From contig VGRX01000017.1 of NCBI GenBank assembly GCA_016875215.1, forward strand, positions 1-33,193: a stretch of 33,193 nucleotides of DNA, given 5' to 3'. Both the position numbers and the translations under genes were made by a program. Below, piece after piece: positions 27,371 through 33,193 of this stretch. The notes below the pieces were generated by a model. The model did not search any database. It was given only the letters and a program-made list of their open reading frames with translations, and had not been told where the DNA came from. Numbering within the stretch: position 1 is the first letter of the stretch; the number at the start of each line of letters is the position of its first letter. Source of the DNA: Deltaproteobacteria bacterium. GTDB taxonomy: Bacteria > Myxococcota_A > UBA9042 > CAIXZC01.

Positions 27371-28858
27371 CTACTCCTTCCCCACCATGTCTGCGGTGAG
27401 GATGAGGTCCCGTGCGGCCTTGGCCTCGTCCAGGCGGGAAACGTAGGTGTTGTGCGGTGCCAGGTGGAGCTGGTCCGGGTCGGTCATGGCGACGTCGCGG
27501 ATCTCGTTGAGGGCCTCGACGAAACGCTCGAGCTCCTCCTTGGTCTCGGTCTCGGTGGGCTCGATCATGAGCGCACCGTGGACGCAGATGGGAAACGAGA
27601 CGGTGGGCGGATGGAAGCCCCGATCGATGAGCCCCTTGGCCACGTCCACATTGCTCACCTTCTGCTTCTTCAGGCCGGCGTCGGTTGCCACGCATTCGTG
27701 CATGCAGATGCGGTCGAACGGGATGTCGTAGAGCCCCCTGAGCAGGGCCCGCACGTAGTTCGCATTCAACACGGCCATGCGGGTCGCCTGGGCAAGCCCC
27801 TCGCCCCCCAGCTCACGGATGTAGGTGTAGGCCTTGACCATGACGAGGAAGTTGCCGAAGAAGGCACGCACGCGGCCGATGGAATCCGGGAAGTCCGTCC
27901 TGAGCCGGAATCCCTGGTCCGTCTTGATCGGCCGCGGGATCGGCAGGAACGGCACGAGCTCGGCGCTCACGCCGACCGGCCCGGACCCGGGGCCGCCGCC
28001 GCCATGCGGAGTCGAGAACGTCTTGTGGAGGTTGAACTGGATCACGTCGAAGCCCATGTCGCCGGGCCGCGACACCCCCATCAGTGCGTTCAGGTTGGCC
28101 CCATCGCCGTACATGTACCCGCCCCGGGAATGCACGACCTGTGCGATCTTCCCGATCTCCTCCTCGAACAGCCCGAGCGTGTTGGGATTGGTTACCATGA
28201 GCGCCGCGGTATCGTCGTCCATGACCTGGGCGACCTGCTCTGCCGAGAGCACGCCCCGGTCCGATGACTTCACCTCTGCCACGGAGAAGCCGTTGAGGGT
28301 GCAGCTTGCCGGGTTCGTGCCGTGAGCGGTATCGGGAATGAGCACCTTGTTCCGCCTGTCCCCCCGTTTCTCGAGCGCTGCCCGGATGATGCGGATGCCG
28401 GCAAACTCCCCGTGAGCGCCGGCCGCGGGCTGGAGCGTCACACCGGCCATCCCGGAGATCTCGCCCAGGTAGCGCTCGAGCTCCCACATGAGCGCAAGCG
28501 CCCCCTGCACCGCCTCGTCGGGAAGGTAGGGGTGAATCCGGGCAAACCCGGGCAGCGAGGCCACGTGCTCGTTGATCTTCGGGTTGTACTTCATGGTGCA
28601 CGACCCGAGCGGGTAGAGCCCGGTATCCACGCCGAAGTTGAACTGGGACAGACGGACGAAATGCCGGACCGCTTCGGGCTCGGTCACATCGGGAAGGCCG
28701 GTCAGCTCGCCCCGGAGGTGCTCCGCCGGAATGCCGTCCCCCACATCGGCGAACGGGTCTGCGGGCACGACGAAGCCGCTGCGTCCCTTCCGGCTCTTCT
28801 CGAACAACAACGGCTCAGCGATCTTGAGGCAACGTACCGCTTTGGGCTTCTGGGTCAT
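27371..28858 (-). CDS. gcvPB: Glycine dehydrogenase (decarboxylating) subunit 2 (glycine cleavage P-protein, C-terminal half)
   Basis: 495 aa; GGGGAGGAGAG precedes the ATG. The P-protein of the glycine cleavage system decarboxylates glycine with pyridoxal phosphate and passes aminomethyl to the H-protein. In split-type bacteria it is two proteins; this is the PLP-carrying subunit 2: LGSCTMKYNP, PAAGAHGEFAG, DTAHGTNPAS, MVTNPNTLGLFE, YGDGANLNA, and the PLP lysine in NLHKTFSTPHGGGGPG (Lys279). Subunit 1, gcvT and gcvH are not in the window, so the pathway must be completed elsewhere. It follows murA by 57 nt; the gap holds a possible stem-loop (gccgc/gcggc inside aggcc/ggcct, minus strand), so expression may be partly uncoupled from dnaN-recF-murA. 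Its place in this operon is unusual. Confidence 0.96.
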   Translation of the reverse strand: MTQKPKAVRCLKIAEPLLFEKSRKGRSGFVVPADPFADVGDGIPAEHLRGELTGLPDVTEPEAVRHFVRLSQFNFGVDTGLYPLGSCTMKYNPKINEHVASLPGFARIHPYLPDEAVQGALALMWELERYLGEISGMAGVTLQPAAGAHGEFAGIRIIRAALEKRGDRRNKVLIPDTAHGTNPASCTLNGFSVAEVKSSDRGVLSAEQVAQVMDDDTAALMVTNPNTLGLFEEEIGKIAQVVHSRGGYMYGDGANLNALMGVSRPGDMGFDVIQFNLHKTFSTPHGGGGPGSGPVGVSAELVPFLPIPRPIKTDQGFRLRTDFPDSIGRVRAFFGNFLVMVKAYTYIRELGGEGLAQATRMAVLNANYVRALLRGLYDIPFDRICMHECVATDAGLKKQKVSNVDVAKGLIDRGFHPPTVSFPICVHGALMIEPTETETKEELERFVEALNEIRDVAMTDPDQLHLAPHNTYVSRLDEAKAARDLILTADMVGKE

Positions 28859-28915
28859 GACTCTCCTCCCCGCTCACCAGGCCGAGCCGCACATGGAGCG
28901 GCCCCCGGGCCTCAC

Positions 28916-30229
28916 TCACCCCAACTGTATCCGCTCGATCTGTGCACCGATGGTCTTCAGCCGCTCGTCGATCTGCTGGTAGCCACGGTCGATCTGGCGT
29001 ACGTTGAAGATGTGCGTCTCCCCCTCGGCACACAGCCCTGCGATCAGCAGCGCCATTCCCGCCCGGATGTCCGGGCTCTCCACCCGGCAACCATACAGCT
29101 TCGACGGTCCCACCGTTACGACGCGGTGTGGGTCGCACACGATGATGCGGGCCCCCATTGCGATGAGGTGGTCCACGAAAAACATCCGCCCGTCGAACAT
29201 CTTCTCGAAGAAGAGCACCGTCCCGTTGGACTGGGTGGCCACCACTATGGCGATGCTCATCAGGTCGGTCGGAAACTGCGGCCAGGGGGCATCGTCGATC
29301 TTCGGAATCGCTCCGTGCAGCTCGTACTGGATCTTGAGGTCCTGCTCTCCAGGCACGACCAGGACGTCATCCGAGGACCACCAGGTCTCGATGCCCAGCT
29401 TGCGCAGGTTGATGAGGATGCTGCGCATGTCCTCCCGGTTTGCCTCGTGGATGTGGAGCTCACCGCCGGTCGCTGCGGCCATGCCGATGAAACTGCCGAT
29501 CTCGAGACAGTCGCTGCCGATGCGGTAGTCTGTTCCTCCGAGCTGCTCCACGCCATCCACGACCAGCAGATTGGTGCCGATCCCCGAGATCTTGGCCCCC
29601 ATGGAGTTCAGCATGCGGGCAAGACCCTGTACGTGCGGCTCGCACGCTGCGTTCCGGATGCAGGTGCGCCCCTTGGCCAGAACCGAGGCCATGAGGATGT
29701 TCTCGGTACCGGTGACGCTGGCCTCGTCCAGGAAGATGTCGCTTCCTCTCAGCTTTCGGGATTCGAGAAAATAGGTTCGCCCGACGGTCAGCGATGCCCC
29801 CAGCATCTTCATCCCGTCGAAGTGCGTGTCCAGGCGCCGCCGGCCGATGACGTCACCGCCCGGCGGAGCCAGCTCGACCCTTCCCACACGGGCCAGCATC
29901 GGTCCCACGAAGAGAATCGAGGCCCGGACCTTCCGACAGAGTCCCTCGTCCAACCGCCAGCCCGACTGCTGCGGCGCCTCCACCCGGAAGACCGACGGCT
30001 CGAGCCGCTCGACCCGCCCCCCCATTGCCTCGATGACCTCGAGCATGATCAGGACGTCCTCGATCTCGGGCACGTTGCGGAGGATGACCGGCTCGCTGGC
30101 CAGGAGGCAGGCGGCAACCGCAGGCAGTGCTTCGTTCTTGCTTCCCATGGGGCGGATCCGTCCGCTCACGGGACGTCCGCCGCGAATCACGAACTTCTCG
30201 ATCCCCTTCTTCTCTCCGGCTTGACTCAT
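28916..30229 (-). CDS. murA: UDP-N-acetylglucosamine 1-carboxyvinyltransferase, Cys-to-Asp type
   Basis: 437 aa from ATG 30229; the frame is open 43 codons further upstream but this ATG overlaps the recF stop (ATGA) and begins at the normal place. MurA adds enolpyruvate from PEP to UDP-GlcNAc, the first committed step of peptidoglycan synthesis. SKNEALPA (Lys31, Asn32), KVRASILFVGPMLAR, DTHFDGMKMLGA, DEASVTGTENILMA, FPTDLMS and IDRGYQQIDERLK are as in the family. The loop that normally reads PGGCxIG is PPGGDVIG: Asp126 is in place of the catalytic Cys115 of E. coli. The same substitution exists in mycobacterial and chlamydial MurA and makes them insensitive to fosfomycin (established). The enzyme should be active. 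Coupled to recF. Confidence 0.96.
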   Translation of the reverse strand: MSQAGEKKGIEKFVIRGGRPVSGRIRPMGSKNEALPAVAACLLASEPVILRNVPEIEDVLIMLEVIEAMGGRVERLEPSVFRVEAPQQSGWRLDEGLCRKVRASILFVGPMLARVGRVELAPPGGDVIGRRRLDTHFDGMKMLGASLTVGRTYFLESRKLRGSDIFLDEASVTGTENILMASVLAKGRTCIRNAACEPHVQGLARMLNSMGAKISGIGTNLLVVDGVEQLGGTDYRIGSDCLEIGSFIGMAAATGGELHIHEANREDMRSILINLRKLGIETWWSSDDVLVVPGEQDLKIQYELHGAIPKIDDAPWPQFPTDLMSIAIVVATQSNGTVLFFEKMFDGRMFFVDHLIAMGARIIVCDPHRVVTVGPSKLYGCRVESPDIRAGMALLIAGLCAEGETHIFNVRQIDRGYQQIDERLKTIGAQIERIQLG

Positions 30230-31365
30230 GCCTCGTCCGCCACCTTGTCGAAGTCGACCCGACAGATGCCTCCCTCCTTCACCCGGAAGCAGGCATCGTC
30301 GTCCTTCCATACCACATCCGGCGGAGCAGTTGTAGTGAGAACCGCCTGCACCTGCCATCCTGCGATCGCATCCAGCAGGAGCCTGATTCGGGTCGAGTCC
30401 AGCTCGGACAGGACGTCATCCAGCAGCAGCAACGGGGTCACGCCGAACTTCTGCCTCCAGAGCGCAAGCTGAGCGAGCTTCATGCTCACCGCGACCTGGC
30501 GCTGCTCTCCCTGCGACGCGAACAGGCGGGCAGCCCGGCCGTTCACGTCGAGGCGCAGGTCGTCCAGGTGCGGCCCGACCGTGGTGCTCCCGCTGCGGAT
30601 GTCCTCCCCCCGCAGGTCCCGCAGGCGCCCGAGCAGCATCTCCTGCGCGTCGCCGACCTCGATCGCCCCGCCGCAGGGCCCTGCCGTGCACTCGTGGGCA
30701 AGCTCCAGTGTCAGTTGCCCGCCGGTATGTCGGGCAACCAATTCGACCGCCATCGGGCTGTAGTCGCGCAGGTATCTCGAGCGGTGGCTCACGATCTGGC
30801 CTCCCCAGCGGGCCAGCTCGCCCTCGTACGATGCCAGGAGCTCTTCCGGCGGATGGCGGCCGCTGCCGAAATCCCGCAGGAGCTGGTTGCGATCCCTGAG
30901 CAGGCGCTGGTAGCCCATCAACAGCCGCTCGTATGGCGGGTGGTGCACCCGAATGGCCTCGTCCAGGAAGCTCCGACGCCCCGACGGGCTTCCCTTGACC
31001 AGGTCGAGGTCGTCCGGACCGAAGAAGACCGCCCGGATCATCTGGGCGACTTCGCTCAGCGAGCAGTTGTCCCGCCCGCCGACCCGGTGCCGGCGTTGGC
31101 TGCCCGCTATCGACACCCGGACCGGCGTGACGATACCCCGCTCCTCCACCCCGAGCTCCACCGTCGCTCCGGGAGCTGAGAACCGCACCAGGTCCGCCAG
31201 CCGGCCGGGCCGGAAGCTCCGACCCATGCATGCCACGAAGAGAGCCTCGAGGAAGTTGGTCTTCCCCTGACCGTTGCGCCCCACGAACACGTTGATGCCG
31301 CAAGCCAGATCGACCCTGACCGAGAGATTGCGGAAGTCTTCCAGTATGGCAGAAACGACTCGCAT
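30226..31365 (-). CDS. recF: DNA replication and repair protein RecF
   Basis: 379 aa. SMC-like ATPase that with RecO and RecR loads RecA at single-strand gaps. Walker A VGRNGQGKTN (Gly29-Thr36), MIRAVFFGPDDLDLVKG and GSPSGRRSFLD in the arm region, ABC-type signature SQGEQRQ near 305, Walker B PLLLLDDVLSELD near 335, and a short coiled region between. It begins 25 nt after dnaN and its stop overlaps the murA ATG, so dnaN-recF-murA is one translation unit; dnaN-recF adjacency is the classical arrangement near bacterial origins. dnaA and gyrB, which usually flank it, are not adjacent here. Confidence 0.96.
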   Translation of the reverse strand: MRVVSAILEDFRNLSVRVDLACGINVFVGRNGQGKTNFLEALFVACMGRSFRPGRLADLVRFSAPGATVELGVEERGIVTPVRVSIAGSQRRHRVGGRDNCSLSEVAQMIRAVFFGPDDLDLVKGSPSGRRSFLDEAIRVHHPPYERLLMGYQRLLRDRNQLLRDFGSGRHPPEELLASYEGELARWGGQIVSHRSRYLRDYSPMAVELVARHTGGQLTLELAHECTAGPCGGAIEVGDAQEMLLGRLRDLRGEDIRSGSTTVGPHLDDLRLDVNGRAARLFASQGEQRQVAVSMKLAQLALWRQKFGVTPLLLLDDVLSELDSTRIRLLLDAIAGWQVQAVLTTTAPPDVVWKDDDACFRVKEGGICRVDFDKVADEA

Positions 31366-31390
31366 GGATTCGCCCCGCCCGGAGAGGCGA

Positions 31391-32518
31391 CTACGCCTCT
31401 TCGATGGGCATGAGCACGAACATCGTCCCCTCTTCGGGGTTGGACGGGACGACCAGGCACGGCGCCCCCGGCTCCGTCATCCGGACCGCAACCTGCGGTG
31501 ATTCCACGGATGATATGCAATCCAGCAGGTAGCGCTGGTTGAATCCCACGACGAAGGGCTCCCCCTCGTAGTCTGCAAACAGCTCGGTCTCGCAGCGGCC
31601 GAGCTGCGCATTGGCGGCCGACAGCACGAGCTTGTCCTGCCGCACCTCGAGCTTCACCGTCTGCACGTTGGGATCGACCAGCGGGGATACCCGCTTCATC
31701 CCGTCCAGCAGCTCCGGAACATCCACCACGAACTGGCGGGTGAACTCCGAGGGAATCACGGCCTGGTAGTTGGGGTAGTCGTCATCGATCTCACGCACGA
31801 ACAACGCCGCGCTGCCGACCCGGAAGACCACCTCGCCGGCCCCGAAGCCCACGTGCACGTCCGTCACCTCGGAATCGAGCAGCTTGCGGAGCTCCTGGAT
31901 CCCCTTGCGGTGGATGATCACTCCCTTTGATTCGAACGGGATATCCAGCCCGGAGAAGGTCTCCCCGGCCTTGGCGAGCCGGTGTCCGTCCGTGGCCACG
32001 CACGCAAACTTGACGTTATCTTCGGCATCCTTGTCGATATCGAAGTAGATGCCGTTGAGGTTCATGCGGACTTCTTCCTGGCTCATGCAGAACGCGGTCT
32101 TGCCGAGCATCCGACGCAGAGTTCCGACGGGCAGCATGAAGCCGGCTTCGGAATCGGCCTTCTCGATTCTCGGGAAATCGTCCGGGTCGAATCCGGACAG
32201 GGTGAAGCGGGAGTTCGAGGTCGTGATCTCGACCCGCTCGGCCGAGTCCTTGTCGACGGAGATATCCACCGACGGAAGCACCTTGACGATGTCGAAGAGC
32301 GCTTTGCCGCTGAGCACCACCTTGCCTTCGCGTTCGATCTGGGCGGGACACGAGTCGAGCAGCACGACGTCGTAGTCGGTGCACGTCAGCTTCACCTGGC
32401 CGTCCAGGGTCTCGAGCATGATGTGCGACAGGACGCTCACGGTGGTCTTCTTCTCCACGATCCCCTGGGCCCGGGACAGCAGCCGGATGAAACTGTCTCT
32501 CTGGACGCTGAACTTCAT
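31391..32518 (-). CDS. dnaN: DNA polymerase III beta subunit (sliding clamp)
   Basis: 375 aa; GGAGGTGG lies 7 nt before the ATG. The clamp is a ring dimer that ties polymerase III to DNA and is loaded at the origin and at each Okazaki fragment. Three repeats of the clamp domain follow each other: start MKFSVQRDSFIRLLSRAQG, VSVLSHIMLET, then FTLSGFDPDDFPRIE, the ACVATDGHRLAKAG peptide-binding strand, and VGFNQRYLLDCIS with the terminal VLMPIEEA. Nothing is missing. A TTGTCT-N17-TATACA promoter is just upstream on the same strand. No gene lies between it and the window end 675 bp away, where a dnaA gene would be expected but is not seen. Confidence 0.98.
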   Translation of the reverse strand: MKFSVQRDSFIRLLSRAQGIVEKKTTVSVLSHIMLETLDGQVKLTCTDYDVVLLDSCPAQIEREGKVVLSGKALFDIVKVLPSVDISVDKDSAERVEITTSNSRFTLSGFDPDDFPRIEKADSEAGFMLPVGTLRRMLGKTAFCMSQEEVRMNLNGIYFDIDKDAEDNVKFACVATDGHRLAKAGETFSGLDIPFESKGVIIHRKGIQELRKLLDSEVTDVHVGFGAGEVVFRVGSAALFVREIDDDYPNYQAVIPSEFTRQFVVDVPELLDGMKRVSPLVDPNVQTVKLEVRQDKLVLSAANAQLGRCETELFADYEGEPFVVGFNQRYLLDCISSVESPQVAVRMTEPGAPCLVVPSNPEEGTMFVLMPIEEA

Positions 32519-32553
32519 CGGTTTTCCACCTCCGCCGGAACGGTCGTGGTCTT

Positions 32554-32582
32554 TGTATAGAACAATTCCTCTTCAAAGACAA
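32554..32582 (-). promoter_or_regulatory. Sigma70-type promoter of dnaN-recF-murA
   Basis: On the minus strand: TTGTCT (32582-32577), 17-nt spacer, TATACA (32559-32554), about 36 nt before the dnaN ATG. Same -35 word and spacing as the promoter of the FadL-like gene. The only AT-rich patch in this otherwise GC-rich stretch. Confidence 0.6.
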
Positions 32583-32668
32583 CGGAAAGTTCCGGGGGGA
32601 AAGTGGGAAAGCAGCGGGGTCCCACAGGCCCGGCCTCGGAGCACTCCCCGCCCCCTCTCTGGGAAACC

Positions 32669-32734
32669 TGTGGATAGCCTGTGGAGAAATCGGCCTCCAA
32701 CTCTTCCCACAGCACCGGCAACAGGTTAGTCACA
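32669..32734. other. Cluster of DnaA-box-like sites upstream of dnaN (candidate origin element)
   Basis: tgtggatag (32669-32677) matches the reverse form of the DnaA box TTATCCACA at 8 of 9 bases; tgtggagaa (32680-32688), 11 bases further on, also at 8 of 9; ttagtcaca (32726-32734) matches the forward form at 7 of 9; cttcccaca (32703-32711) at 6 of 9. Close, phased sites next to dnaN are typical of origins or of DnaA-regulated promoters. No strongly AT-rich unwinding element is seen in the window. Confidence 0.5.
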
Positions 32735-32753
32735 GGGATGAGGAGATCACCGC

Positions 32754-32986
32754 TGCAAGGCCGCCGCTGCCGCGGCCATTCCCGGGCCGTTGGTGCGGGC
32801 AACCTGACGGCGGATGCGCTACTCCGTTCGGCGGTGCGGGCAACCCTGCGGCGGATGCGCTTGGCACGTCATCCTGACGCCCCCAACGCACGGCCGGCTC
32901 CGGTGGCTGTGCTTCCCTGGAGGAGGCGGAAGGACCTCGGACCGTGCCATTGCAAGGCCGCTGCTGCCGCGGCCGTTCCCGGGCCG
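32754..32986. repeat. Two repeat families in the gene-free stretch beyond dnaN
   Basis: Repeat R, 36 bp, at 32754-32789 and 32951-32986 (34 of 36 identical; begins tgcaaggccgc, ends cccgggccg), containing GGCCGC/GCGGCC pairing. Repeat S, 29 bp, at 32792-32820 and 32833-32861 (26 of 29 identical; begins ggtgcgggcaacc, ends cggcggatgcgct), 41-bp period. S copies lie right after the first R copy. No open frame here has a plausible start or protein-like composition. Confidence 0.9.
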
Positions 32987-33126
32987 CAGGGCGGAAGGGG
33001 CTTTCCGGGCTTCCCCAGGATCGTCGGTCTGCCCGTGCGTACCGGCACATCGGCCGAAGCAGGAGAACGGCCGCCGAGTGCCCTGTCAGCCCCACGATCC
33101 TGGAGCAACTCCCTGCCGCCACCTCC

Positions 33127-33169
33127 CCCTGCGGCCCCGTGGCCGCAGGGTACTCCTCCCCTGGAGGAG
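33127..33169. other. Two adjacent perfect hairpins near the window end
   Basis: CCCTGCGGCC-ccgt-GGCCGCAGGG (33127-33150, 10 perfect pairs, 4-nt loop) followed three bases later by CTCCTCC-cct-GGAGGAG (33153-33169, 7 perfect pairs). No T run, so not an ordinary intrinsic terminator; could be a structured RNA, a repeat-family hairpin or part of the origin region. Confidence 0.7.
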
Positions 33170-33193
33170 AGGCTGCACCCGGGCCGCCATCCC

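Larger units (their letters stand above)
32583..33193. other. Gene-free stretch from the dnaN promoter to the window end
   Basis: 611 bp with no supportable gene: open frames lack ribosome sites, have repeat-derived composition and are all short. It contains the DnaA-box-like cluster, the R and S repeats and the double hairpin listed separately. If dnaA lies just outside, this would be the dnaA-dnaN spacer, a common origin location (inference). Confidence 0.6.

Overview
The window is 33 kb of GC-rich (roughly two-thirds G+C), gene-dense DNA with housekeeping genes typical of a bacterial chromosome. A Gram-negative cell with an outer membrane is indicated by a FadL/OmpP1-type beta-barrel, three lipoproteins with clear lipoboxes, MurJ, and a GyrB with the extended TOPRIM region usual in Gram-negatives. 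The pnp-dut neighbourhood, thrombospondin type 3 repeats in a lipoprotein, a zinc-finger DnaC-like loader and strongly C/G-ending codons suggest Myxococcota or another former deltaproteobacterial lineage. That placement is an inference; no 16S gene is present.

Layout. 1-5 kb (+): 3' part of pnp, dut, a GT2 glycosyltransferase and an S41 lipoprotein peptidase. 5.1-6.0 kb (+): tRNA-Cys(GCA), a receiver-like protein whose ribosome-binding site touches the tRNA CCA end, and a 69-aa four-cysteine protein with its own promoter. 6.0-6.5 kb: gene-free, with three tandem 88-bp repeats and a good promoter. 6.5-12.9 kb (+): a tightly packed run of FadL-like porin, calcium-repeat lipoprotein and murI, joined by ATGA overlaps, then a sulfatase-superfamily protein. 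13.0-18.5 kb (+): gyrB, an unknown protein, a DnaC/DnaI-like helicase loader and a CBM9-like lipoprotein. 18.6-21.7 kb (+): mazG, murJ, nagB. 21.9-25.5 kb (-): rplM-rpsI-gyrA. 25.7-27.4 kb (+): a GT39-type membrane glycosyltransferase carrying two inverted copies of a palindromic element. 27.4-32.5 kb (-): dnaN, recF, murA, gcvPB. 32.5-33.2 kb: a gene-free, repeat-rich stretch with DnaA-box-like sites, a candidate origin region. dnaA itself is not in the window.

Themes. Replication and topology genes (gyrA, gyrB, dnaN, recF, the helicase loader) and nucleotide hygiene genes (dut, mazG) sit with envelope and peptidoglycan genes (murI, murA, murJ, nagB, S41 peptidase). Two target proteins carry notable natural residues: MurA has Asp in place of the fosfomycin-reactive Cys, and GyrA has Gln at the position of E. 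coli Ser83.

The least explained signals are: the in-frame inverted pair of ~73-bp palindromic elements inside the GT39 gene, with a compensatory stem change; a low-GC, differently coded patch exactly over the GyrB metal-binding motif; the unknown protein coupled to the two-zinc-finger helicase loader; and the structured repeats upstream of dnaN.
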